Position numbers and translations under genes: made by a program. This document shows, one piece after another, positions 1-5,921 of a stretch of DNA of 6,599 nt; position 1 is the stretch's first letter; the number at the start of each line of letters is the position of its first letter. The notes under the pieces were generated by a model, which had not been told where the DNA came from, did no database searches, and was given only the letters and a program-made list of their open reading frames with translations. Source of the DNA: Bacteroidota bacterium (lineage in GTDB: Bacteria; Bacteroidota; Bacteroidia; Flavobacteriales; Flavobacteriaceae); NCBI GenBank assembly GCA_015767395.1, contig JADWMI010000088.1:1-6599 (forward strand), in the 5' to 3' direction.

Positions 1-19
1 TAACTGCAACTGAAAACTA

Positions 20-835
20 TTAACTATTAAGAATAGCAGCCATTTCTAGTTGTAACTTTTTTGCCTCTTCTTGGGCTTTCATTGCAAAATCTTCATTTTT
101 TCCAGCATAAATAATACCTCTTGAAGAATTTATCAATAAACCACAGTCTTTATTCAAACCATATTTACAAACATCTTGTAAATTACCTCCTTGTGCTCCA
201 ATACCAGGCACTAATAAGAAATGATCAGGAACAATTTTTCTAATGTCTGAAAAATATTCAGCTTTGGTGGCTCCAACTACAAACATTAAATTTTCTGAGT
301 TTTTCCAGGTTAAAGCTGTTTTTAGAACTTCTTTATAGAGCGCTTCATCCTGCGTTTTCAATCCTTGAAAATCCAATCCGCCTTTGTTAGATGTTAAAGC
401 TAAAAGAATGGTTGTTTTATTTTCAAAAGCTAGAAAGGGTTCAACAGAATCGCTTCCCATATATGGTGCAACAGTTACAGAATCAAAATTTAAATCTTCA
501 AAAAAGGCTTTGGCATACATCGTTGAAGTATTTCCAATATCGCCTCGTTTTGCATCTGCAATGGTGAATATCTCTGGATAGTTTTCATTGATATAATTGA
601 TGGTTTTTTCTAAAGCTTGCCAACCTTTAATGCCATAAGCTTCATAAAAAGCGGTGTTTGGCTTGTAGGCAACTGCTAAATGATGTGTGGCATCAATTAT
701 TTGTTTGTTGAATTCAAAAATCGGATCTTTTTCAGCTAATAAATGGGATGGAATTTTAGATAAATCGACATCTAAACCAATACATAAAAACGATTTTTTT
801 TGTTGAATTTGAGCAATAAGTTCTTGTCTATTCAT
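20..835 (-). CDS. pyrF: Orotidine 5'-phosphate decarboxylase (PyrF, type 2 form)
   Basis: Catalyses the last step of de novo UMP synthesis, OMP to UMP plus CO2, in the cytoplasm. Seen in the 271-residue product: substrate-binding IGLDVD at residues 19-24; the catalytic D-x-K-R-x-D signature as DAKRGD, with D94, K96 and D99; the phosphate-site segment VPGIGAQGG at 209-217; and NSSRGIIYA with R239 near the C-terminus. Length fits the longer type 2 PyrF family. The reading frame opens further upstream to a TTG at 857-859, but I chose the ATG at 833-835. The TTG lies inside a perfect TAnnTTTG promoter box, so transcripts should begin downstream of it, and the product then begins [10 protein letters not shown], as family members usually do. 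The gene is divergent from the permease. Its terminator would lie left of the window. Identity is very secure; the start is well supported. Confidence 0.97.
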   Translation of the reverse strand: MNRQELIAQIQQKKSFLCIGLDVDLSKIPSHLLAEKDPIFEFNKQIIDATHHLAVAYKPNTAFYEAYGIKGWQALEKTINYINENYPEIFTIADAKRGDIGNTSTMYAKAFFEDLNFDSVTVAPYMGSDSVEPFLAFENKTTILLALTSNKGGLDFQGLKTQDEALYKEVLKTALTWKNSENLMFVVGATKAEYFSDIRKIVPDHFLLVPGIGAQGGNLQDVCKYGLNKDCGLLINSSRGIIYAGKNEDFAMKAQEEAKKLQLEMAAILNS

Positions 836-856
836 AACTTTAAATAAAGAATTGTG

Positions 857-864
857 CAAAAGTA
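857..864 (-). promoter_or_regulatory. pyrF promoter, Bacteroidetes -7 element
   Basis: Read on the minus strand this is TACTTTTG, a perfect match to the Bacteroidetes housekeeping sigma -7 consensus TAnnTTTG. Transcription would begin around 850-852, giving a leader of about 16 nt before the ATG at 835. No clear TTG/TTTG -33 element is visible at the usual spacing. The leader has no Shine-Dalgarno sequence, as is normal in this phylum. Confidence 0.65.
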
Positions 865-884
865 GTAATTTTAATACTTTAAGC

Positions 885-892
885 TATATTTG
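885..892 (+). promoter_or_regulatory. Permease promoter, Bacteroidetes -7 element
   Basis: TATATTTG is a perfect match to TAnnTTTG. It sits 18 bp upstream of the TTG start of the permease, so the leader would be only about 12 nt. The box lies back to back with the divergent pyrF box, with 20 bp between them. A -33 element is not obvious at the expected spacing. Confidence 0.6.
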
Positions 893-910
893 TTTATCAA
901 ATAATTCAAC

Positions 911-1987
911 TTGCTCAATTATATTTTAAATAAATTTTTTTACGGATTACTAACACTTTTTGGAGTGGTTACTGTGATATTTTTTCTTTTTAATGTATTG
1001 CCGGGTGATCCGGCTCGAATGATGTTAGATCAGCGAGAAGATGCTGAGCAATTGCAAAATATTCGAAAAAAATATGGTTTCGACCAGCCAATAACAACAC
1101 AGTATTTATATTATTTAAATGATTTATCACCTGTATCAATCCACAGTAATTCACCTGATAATTATACTTATTTAAATAGTAATATATATTCATATTCAAC
1201 AATGTTTTCATTTGGAGATAAAACGGTTGTGATGAAATATCCATATTTGAGGAAGTCATTTCAAAAAAACGATAAAAACGTTTCTGAGGTTATTGGTGAA
1301 ACATTACCAAATACAGCAATATTAGCGGTTTCAGCAATTGTGATAGCCATTATAATTGGTGTCTTTTTTGGGATTCTTTCAGCATTGTACAAAGATACTT
1401 TTTTTGATAGAATCATCTCAGTAATTAGTACGTTGGGAATGAGTGTTCCTTCGTTTTTTTCAGCCATTTTATTTGCCTGGCTATTTGGTTTTGTATTGCA
1501 TAAATACACCCATTTAAATATGACTGGAAGCTTGTACGAAGTGGATGATTTTGGTGAGCATATCTACATTCAATGGAAAAACCTTTTATTGCCTTCCGTA
1601 GTTTTAGGTATTAGACCGTTGGCTGTGGTAATTCAATTAACACGTAATTCCCTGTTAGAAGTATTGAATCAAGATTATATTAGAACAGCAAAAGCAAAAG
1701 GGCTTTCAACATATAAAATAATGAAAACACATGCGCTAAAAAATGCGCTGAATCCGGTTGTAACGGCTGTTTCGGGTTGGTTTGCTTCCTTATTGGCAGG
1801 TGCCGTTTTTGTTGAATATATTTTTAACTGGAACGGATTGGGGAAAGAGATTGTAAATGCATTAAATACATTGGATTTACCAGTAATTATGGGTAGCGTT
1901 TTAATTATAGCAATTATGTTTATTCTTATTAATATTTTAGTAGATATTATTTATGGAATTTTGGATCCAAGAATTCGATTGAAATAA
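911..1987 (+). CDS. ABC transporter permease, DppB/OppB (binding-protein-dependent) family
   Basis: Inner-membrane permease of a peptide/nickel-type ABC importer. About six membrane helices are readable, near residues 9-30, 134-158, 168-196, 226-246, 282-304 and 324-348. Family marks are LPGDPAR at 30-36 after helix 1, an EAA-type ATPase-contact loop around 254-282 (RTAKAKGLS, invariant-type G264), and the usual C-terminal DPRIR at 352-356. The loop between helices 1 and 2 is about 100 residues, longer than I recall for E. coli OppB. The start is a TTG: an in-frame TAA lies at 902-904 and the first in-frame ATG (residue 37) would delete helix 1. The usual partners (OppC-like permease, ATPase, binding protein) are absent here, so substrate cannot be assigned; peptides are the family default. 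Family assignment is secure. Confidence 0.92.
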   Translation: MLNYILNKFFYGLLTLFGVVTVIFFLFNVLPGDPARMMLDQREDAEQLQNIRKKYGFDQPITTQYLYYLNDLSPVSIHSNSPDNYTYLNSNIYSYSTMFSFGDKTVVMKYPYLRKSFQKNDKNVSEVIGETLPNTAILAVSAIVIAIIIGVFFGILSALYKDTFFDRIISVISTLGMSVPSFFSAILFAWLFGFVLHKYTHLNMTGSLYEVDDFGEHIYIQWKNLLLPSVVLGIRPLAVVIQLTRNSLLEVLNQDYIRTAKAKGLSTYKIMKTHALKNALNPVVTAVSGWFASLLAGAVFVEYIFNWNGLGKEIVNALNTLDLPVIMGSVLIIAIMFILINILVDIIYGILDPRIRLK

Positions 1988-2005
1988 TGTTTTAAGGTTG
2001 ATTAT

Positions 2006-2021
2006 CAATCGAAAACGATTG
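2006..2021. repeat. Small perfect hairpin downstream of the permease
   Basis: CAATCG and CGATTG form a perfect 6-bp stem around an AAAA loop, 19 nt after the permease stop codon. No T tract follows it directly, so it is not a classical terminator by itself. It could protect the 3' end of the permease mRNA or be an operator-like site; the sequence alone does not decide. Confidence 0.4.
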
Positions 2022-2022
2022 C

Positions 2023-2051
2023 GGAAACATTCCCTGTTTTAATGTTTTTTT
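2023..2051 (+). terminator. Weak AT-rich terminator candidate after the permease
   Basis: AAACATT (2025-2031) pairs with AATGTTT (2041-2047) over a 9-nt loop, extendable by two G-U pairs, and runs directly into a T tract ending at 2051. An alternative shorter pairing of AAACA with TGTTT (2035-2039) competes. The stem is AT-rich and so weak. It ends 14 nt before the tpiA -7 box, which makes sense as the end of the permease transcript. Confidence 0.4.
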
Positions 2052-2065
2052 ATCACATAAAACTG

Positions 2066-2073
2066 TAAATTTG
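2066..2073 (+). promoter_or_regulatory. tpiA promoter, Bacteroidetes -7 element
   Basis: TAAATTTG is a perfect TAnnTTTG match, 38 bp upstream of the tpiA ATG. Transcription would begin near 2079, leaving a leader of about 33 nt that is very A-rich just before the start. Such A-rich leaders stand in for a Shine-Dalgarno sequence in this phylum. No clear TTG -33 box is seen. Confidence 0.6.
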
Positions 2074-2111
2074 TCCAATTATTTAGAAAGAAAAAAATAA
2101 AACATAATATC

Positions 2112-2870
2112 ATGAGAAAACAAATAGTAGCAGGAAACTGGAAAATGAACAAAAATGTTCAAGAGTCAACACAATTGGCTGATGAAATTGTAGGTAATGT
2201 TAAAGGTTTAAGTCTTGAAAATACAAGAGTTATTATTACACCAACATTTGTTAATATTAGTGAAGTTTTAAAAGTAACTGAAGGTTCAGTTGTTGAGGTT
2301 GCTGCACAAAATATGCATCAAGCAAAAAGTGGCGCTTATACAGGTGAAATTTCTGCTGAAATGTTAACTTCTTTAGGATTGAAATCTGTGATTTTAGGTC
2401 ATTCAGAAAGACGTGAGTATTTTGGTGAAACAGATACTATTTTAGCTGAAAAAGTAGATGCTGCATTGGCTAACGAATTGGAAGTGATATTCTGTTTTGG
2501 AGAGGTTTTAGAAGATAGAAAATCAGACAATCATTTTAACGTTGTTGAAAGTCAAATAAAAAATGGTTTATTTCATTTAGAAGCATCAGCTTGGAAAAAT
2601 ATTGTATTGGCTTACGAACCAGTATGGGCAATTGGAACAGGAGAAACTGCTTCGCCAGAACAAGCGCAAGAAATGCACGCTTTTATTAGAAAAATAGTTG
2701 CAGATAAATACAATGCTGAAGTTGCTGAAAACGTATCAATTTTATACGGTGGTAGTGTAAATCCTAAAAATGCCAAAGAAATCTTTTCTAAAGAAGATGT
2801 TGATGGTGGTTTAATTGGAGGTGCTGCATTAAATTCAGATAATTTTATAGCATTGATAAAATCATTCTAA
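2112..2870 (+). CDS. tpiA: Triose-phosphate isomerase
   Basis: Interconverts dihydroxyacetone phosphate and glyceraldehyde 3-phosphate in glycolysis and gluconeogenesis; a cytoplasmic (beta/alpha)8 barrel, usually a dimer. In the 252-residue product all active-site parts are present: N9 and K11 in GNWKMN; catalytic H97 in GHSERR (96-101); catalytic base E169 in YEPVWAIGTG, which also contains the flexible loop 6; the phosphate-binding YGGSV at 212-216; and GGLIGG at 232-237. Length is normal and the start ATG is unambiguous. It has its own promoter candidate and a strong terminator behind it, so it probably forms a single-gene transcript, although in many Bacteroidetes tpiA lies near prmA and clpS, as it does here. 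Confidence 0.98.
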   Translation: MRKQIVAGNWKMNKNVQESTQLADEIVGNVKGLSLENTRVIITPTFVNISEVLKVTEGSVVEVAAQNMHQAKSGAYTGEISAEMLTSLGLKSVILGHSERREYFGETDTILAEKVDAALANELEVIFCFGEVLEDRKSDNHFNVVESQIKNGLFHLEASAWKNIVLAYEPVWAIGTGETASPEQAQEMHAFIRKIVADKYNAEVAENVSILYGGSVNPKNAKEIFSKEDVDGGLIGGAALNSDNFIALIKSF

Positions 2871-2899
2871 GTAGCTAATAAAATTACAATAATATTAAG

Positions 2900-2938
2900 A
2901 TACGGTTTTCTTTCATTATGAAAGGAAACCGTATTTTT
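2900..2938 (+). terminator. Strong intrinsic terminator of tpiA
   Basis: A 16-bp stem: ATACGGTTT (2900-2908) pairs with AAACCGTAT (2926-2934), followed by one T-G wobble (2909/2925), then CTTTCA (2910-2915) with TGAAAG (2919-2924) over a TTA loop. A T tract to 2938 follows. It begins 29 nt after the tpiA stop and is the clearest regulatory structure in the window. Confidence 0.88.
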
Positions 2939-2939
2939 G
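2932..2939 (+). promoter_or_regulatory. Possible prmA promoter overlapping the tpiA terminator tail
   Basis: TATTTTTG is a perfect TAnnTTTG match, made of the last stem bases and the T tract of the tpiA terminator. It is the only perfect match in the tpiA-prmA gap. Transcription would begin near 2945, giving a prmA leader of about 100 nt. No good -33 element is visible, and T tracts ending in G can match by chance, so this is a modest call. Confidence 0.4.
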
Positions 2940-2962
2940 CATTCTGAAATGAGCTAACTACT

Positions 2963-2986
2963 AATTTCGATACCAATCGAGATTTT
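2963..2986 (+). other. Hairpin in the presumed prmA leader
   Basis: A 9-bp stem with one G-U pair (AATTTCGAT at 2963-2971 with ATCGAGATT at 2976-2984) closes on an ACCA loop and is followed by two more T residues. It could be a backup terminator for tpiA or a leader structure for prmA. No known riboswitch or protein-binding motif is recognised. Confidence 0.4.
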
Positions 2987-3047
2987 GCTATGTGAATTCC
3001 ATCTGACAAATAAAAACAATAAATAACGACAGTTGAAATAATAGATT

Positions 3048-3878
3048 ATGATAAATTATATTGGTTACGTATTTACCGTTTCTCCAAAAGAACCTGCAAC
3101 AGAAATTTTAATTGCACAGCTAGGTTTGGCAGGATTTGAAAGTTTTGTTGAGAATGAAGACGGCGTATCAGCATACATTCAAGAAGGCGATTGGAATGCA
3201 ACTATTATAGAAGATATTCAAATTTTAAATTCTGATGAATTTGAGATTTCATATGTTGAAGAAGTTATTGAACAAGTGAATTGGAATAGTGAATGGGAGA
3301 AAAATTTTAATCCAATTCAAGTAAATGATATGGTTAGTATTAGAGCTCCATTTCACGACGATCCAAACTTAAAATACGACATTGTTATTGAACCGAAAAT
3401 GAGTTTTGGAACTGGTCATCATGAAACTACACATATGATGGTTCAGCAATTAATAGATATGGATTTAACAAATAAAAAAGTGTTAGATATGGGTTGTGGA
3501 ACGGGTATTTTAGCAATTTTTGCTGAAATGAAAGGCGCAAACCCAATTGATGCTATTGATATAGATAATTGGTGTTATTTAAATTCAATTGAAAATGTTG
3601 AAAGAAATAATTGCTCAAATATTTCAGTATTTGAAGGCGATGCAGCTTTGTTGAAAAGCAAAAAATACGATGTAATTATAGCCAATATTAATAGGAATAT
3701 TTTACTGAATGATATGGAGGCCTATATGAATTGTTTAAACCCAAATGGTGCTATTTTGTTTAGTGGTTTTTACAAAGAAGATGTTTCAGTAATAGATGCT
3801 GAAGTTTCGAAATATGGTTTGAAACTGGATAGGACAATTGAGCGAAATAATTGGGTCTCATTGAAGTATATGAAATAA
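3048..3878 (+). CDS. prmA: Ribosomal protein L11 methyltransferase
   Basis: SAM-dependent methyltransferase that modifies ribosomal protein L11 in the cytoplasm. The 276-residue product has the two-domain PrmA layout. An N-terminal substrate-recognition domain runs to about residue 95 and ends in the family segment NWNSEWEKNF at 78-87. The Rossmann-fold catalytic domain follows. Signature elements are MSFGTGHHETT at 118-128, SAM-binding motif I VLDMGCGTGILAI at 145-157, the acidic strand-2 end AIDID at 169-173, and the motif IV active-site segment ANINRNIL at 212-219. The start ATG fits the family N-terminus. It is slightly shorter than E. coli PrmA, as is usual in this phylum. clpS starts 23 bp after its stop with no terminator between, so read-through is likely. 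Function is confident by family; the residues methylated here are not shown. Confidence 0.95.
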   Translation: MINYIGYVFTVSPKEPATEILIAQLGLAGFESFVENEDGVSAYIQEGDWNATIIEDIQILNSDEFEISYVEEVIEQVNWNSEWEKNFNPIQVNDMVSIRAPFHDDPNLKYDIVIEPKMSFGTGHHETTHMMVQQLIDMDLTNKKVLDMGCGTGILAIFAEMKGANPIDAIDIDNWCYLNSIENVERNNCSNISVFEGDAALLKSKKYDVIIANINRNILLNDMEAYMNCLNPNGAILFSGFYKEDVSVIDAEVSKYGLKLDRTIERNNWVSLKYMK

Positions 3879-3891
3879 TTTTTTATTTTTG
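3861..3891 (+). promoter_or_regulatory. clpS promoter spanning the end of prmA
   Basis: A -7 box TATTTTTG (3884-3891) matches TAnnTTTG exactly. A TTG at 3861-3863 lies 20 bp upstream, within the spacing reported for the Bacteroidetes -33 element. It is the only candidate promoter here with both parts. The -33 part lies in the last codons of prmA. The predicted transcript would start near 3897, only about 5 nt before the clpS ATG, so a nearly leaderless message. Confidence 0.55.
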
Positions 3892-3901
3892 CGATAGCAT
3901 T

Positions 3902-4177
3902 ATGAGTACAGAAAGAAAAATACAAGAAGAAGTAGATGTTTTAGAGCAGGAGACAAATCAGCATGAGATTGTTTTGTTTAATGATGATGTGAATACCTTT
4001 GATCATGTAATTGATTCTTTGGTTGAAATTTGTGAACATACTTTAGAGCAAGCTGAACAATGTGCTTTGTTGGTGCATTATAAAGGGAAATGTACTGTGA
4101 AGACGGGTGAGTATAAAGATTTAAAACCGCGTTGTTCTAAGTTACTTACCAAAGGATTGTCTGCAGAAATTGTATAA
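3902..4177 (+). CDS. clpS: ATP-dependent Clp protease adaptor ClpS
   Basis: Small cytoplasmic adaptor that binds N-terminal degron residues and hands substrates to a Clp AAA+ unfoldase with ClpP. The 91-residue product has a flexible, acidic N-terminal tail to about residue 20, the core strand HEIVLFNDDVNTF at 21-33 with the alpha-amino-binding NDD at 27-29, and the pocket helix ending LLVHYKGK at 56-63 with the conserved H59. The frame is open upstream to a TTG inside prmA at 3851, but the ATG at 3902 gives a normal ClpS N-terminus and follows a good promoter. Compared with E. coli ClpS, the pocket methionines M40 and M62 line up with F33 and A55. The unfoldase partner is not in the window. 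Identity is secure. Confidence 0.95.
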   Translation: MSTERKIQEEVDVLEQETNQHEIVLFNDDVNTFDHVIDSLVEICEHTLEQAEQCALLVHYKGKCTVKTGEYKDLKPRCSKLLTKGLSAEIV

Positions 4178-4178
4178 A

Positions 4179-4207
4179 AAAAGCCAATATCTTAAATACT
4201 GGCTTTT
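4179..4207. terminator. Shared convergent terminator between clpS and the carboxylase operon
   Basis: AAAAGCCA (4179-4186) pairs with TGGCTTTT (4200-4207), with an inner 3-bp stem TAT/ATA over the loop 4191-4195. It starts two bases after the clpS stop. On the plus strand there is an internal A-C mismatch (4187/4199) and only four T residues. On the minus strand the same position becomes a G-U pair and the tail is seven T residues. It therefore works in both directions but better for the minus-strand operon, whose last stop is about 140 nt away. Confidence 0.75.
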
Positions 4208-4346
4208 CCAAAGGATTACTTAACCAAAGAACATTAAAATTTAAACATTTAAATTTATTTGTAAGCCTTTAAACCTTAGACGAAATTTTAAAAAGTTACT
4301 TACAAAAACTTTCCACCATATATTTCAGTTATTTTTTTTGAATTAG
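4208..4346. other. Remaining convergent intergenic region, no gene
   Basis: Very AT-rich non-coding sequence between the shared hairpin and the carboxylase stop codon; it would be the 3' untranslated region of the minus-strand operon. It holds a perfect AT-only inverted repeat (4237-4256) and two short copies of sequence from the 3' end of clpS. I see no coding potential and no TAnnTTTG box on either strand. Confidence 0.6.
4237..4256. repeat. AT-only perfect inverted repeat
   Basis: AAATTTAAA and TTTAAATTT flank a 2-bp centre. In RNA a loop of two would be strained, so the inner pairs would open. In DNA it is a near-palindrome that could bind a protein or simply reflect AT-rich composition. 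Confidence 0.5.
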
Positions 4347-5900
4347 TTATAAAGGAATATTTCCATGCTTTCTTTTTGGAGCAGTAACTTCTTTTCCTTC
4401 TAACATTTGAAATGCTTTAATTAATTTTCTTCGGGTGTTTTTAGGATAAATTACTTCGTCTATAAAACCACGTCTGGCAGCTCTATATGGGTCAGCGAAT
4501 TTGTATGCATATTCAGCTTCTTTCTCCTTCAGTTTTTCTTCTGGATTTTCTGCAGCTTTTATTTCATTTTTAAAAATAATTTCAGCGGCTCCTTTAGCGC
4601 CCATAACAGCTATTTCAGCCGTTGGCCAGGCAAAATTCATATCGGCACCAATATGTTTTGAATTCATTACATCATAAGCACCGCCGTATGCTTTTCTTGT
4701 AATGACGGTTATTTTAGGAACCGTAGCCTCACTTAAGGCATATAATAATTTAGCCCCATTTTTAATAATACCATTCCATTCCTGATCGGTACCCGGTAAA
4801 AATCCGGGAACATCAACCAGTACCAATAATGGGATATTAAAACAATCGCAAAAACGCGTAAAACGTGCAGCTTTTATAGAACTGTTAGTGTCTAAACAAC
4901 CAGCTAATATCATAGGTTGATTCGCAACTATTCCAATGCTTCTTCCTGCCAAACGTGCGAAACCTACAATGATGTTTTCAGCATAGTTTTTATGAATTTC
5001 AAAGAAAGATGCTTCATCAATAATTCCTTTAATGACATCATGCATATCATAAGGTTTATGTGTGTCTTCAGGAATTAATCCAATTAAATGCGGGCGTAGT
5101 TCTTCACCTATTTTGAAATGTATTTTTTTGGTAGTTTCTCTATTGTTCTGAGGTAAATAACTCAATAGTTTTTTAATATCCTCCAAGCATTGAATGTCAT
5201 TTGCAGAAGTAATATGCGTAACTCCTGATTTTGTAGAATGTGTGCTTGCTCCGCCCAATTCTTCAGCAGTAACTTCTTCGTTGGTAACCGTTTTTACAAC
5301 ACCTGGGCCAGTAACAAACATATAGCTTGTGTCTTCAACCATAATGGTGAAATCTGTTATTGCAGGAGAATAAACAGCGCCACCAGCACAAGGTCCCATA
5401 ATTGCTGAAATTTGAGGAATTACCCCGGACGATTGTACGTTTCTGTGAAAAATATCGGCATAACCACCTAAAGATCTTACCCCTTCTTGAATTCGAGCAC
5501 CTCCTGAATCGTTTAAACCAATACAAGGTGCTCCAACTTTAACAGCATGATCCATAATTTTACAGATTTTTTCGGCGTGGGTTTCAGATAAAGCCCCTCC
5601 AAAAACTGTAAAATCTTGGGCAAATAGATAAACCAATCTTCCATTAATAGCACCATAACCAGTAACAACGCCATCGCCAAAGAATAGTTGGTCTTCCATT
5701 CCAAAATCTGTAGATCTATGGGTTACCAAAACACCCATTTCTTCAAAAGAACCTTCGTCTAATAAATAAGCAATACGTTCTCTAGCCGTTAATTTTTTTT
5801 TGGCATGTTGCTTTTCGATCCGTTTTTCTCCTCCACCTATATGTGCCAATGCAACTCTTTTATCTAGTTTTTCAATTTTTGAATCCATTTTTTTTTCCAT
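4347..5900 (-). CDS. Acyl-CoA carboxylase carboxyltransferase (beta) subunit, propionyl-CoA carboxylase type
   Basis: Transfers the carboxyl group from carboxybiotin to an acyl-CoA, most likely propionyl-CoA to give methylmalonyl-CoA, in a cytoplasmic multi-subunit complex. The 517 residues form two crotonase-like domains. The first has [10 protein letters not shown] at 131-140 and an oxyanion-hole segment [13 protein letters not shown] at 168-180. The second has [10 protein letters not shown] at 403-412, followed by [17 protein letters not shown] at 418-434. D410 lines up with the residue known as D422 in Streptomyces PccB, linked to propionyl-CoA preference, whereas decarboxylase and transcarboxylase relatives tend to have a hydrophobic residue there. 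Length is typical. The ATG at 5900 is used, but Met5 (5888) is an equally plausible start. It lies 21 bp after accC in one operon. Acetyl-CoA or another acyl-CoA remains possible, so I give no symbol. Confidence 0.93.
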   Translation of the reverse strand: MEKKMDSKIEKLDKRVALAHIGGGEKRIEKQHAKKKLTARERIAYLLDEGSFEEMGVLVTHRSTDFGMEDQLFFGDGVVTGYGAINGRLVYLFAQDFTVFGGALSETHAEKICKIMDHAVKVGAPCIGLNDSGGARIQEGVRSLGGYADIFHRNVQSSGVIPQISAIMGPCAGGAVYSPAITDFTIMVEDTSYMFVTGPGVVKTVTNEEVTAEELGGASTHSTKSGVTHITSANDIQCLEDIKKLLSYLPQNNRETTKKIHFKIGEELRPHLIGLIPEDTHKPYDMHDVIKGIIDEASFFEIHKNYAENIIVGFARLAGRSIGIVANQPMILAGCLDTNSSIKAARFTRFCDCFNIPLLVLVDVPGFLPGTDQEWNGIIKNGAKLLYALSEATVPKITVITRKAYGGAYDVMNSKHIGADMNFAWPTAEIAVMGAKGAAEIIFKNEIKAAENPEEKLKEKEAEYAYKFADPYRAARRGFIDEVIYPKNTRRKLIKAFQMLEGKEVTAPKRKHGNIPL

Positions 5901-5921
5901 AATGAAAATAATTATAGGTGA

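Noticed and set aside
384..581. 65-codon plus-strand open frame opposite pyrF
   Set aside because: Lies wholly inside pyrF, which has every catalytic motif; no recognisable protein features.
836..859. N-terminal extension of pyrF from a TTG
   Set aside because: The TTG is part of the -7 box and the extra residues do not belong to the family N-terminus.
990..1509. Two adjoining minus-strand open frames opposite the permease
   Set aside because: Both fall inside a well-supported membrane protein gene; the translations look like antisense shadows and have no promoter or family features.
3851..3901. N-terminal extension of clpS from a TTG overlapping prmA
   Set aside because: The extra 17 residues are hydrophobic, unlike ClpS tails, and would be encoded upstream of the predicted start of the clpS transcript; the ATG at 3902 gives the normal protein.
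5335..5704. Two overlapping 63-codon minus-strand frames inside the carboxylase gene
   Set aside because: They are alternative frames of the same strand as a complete 517-residue enzyme and contain no independent features.
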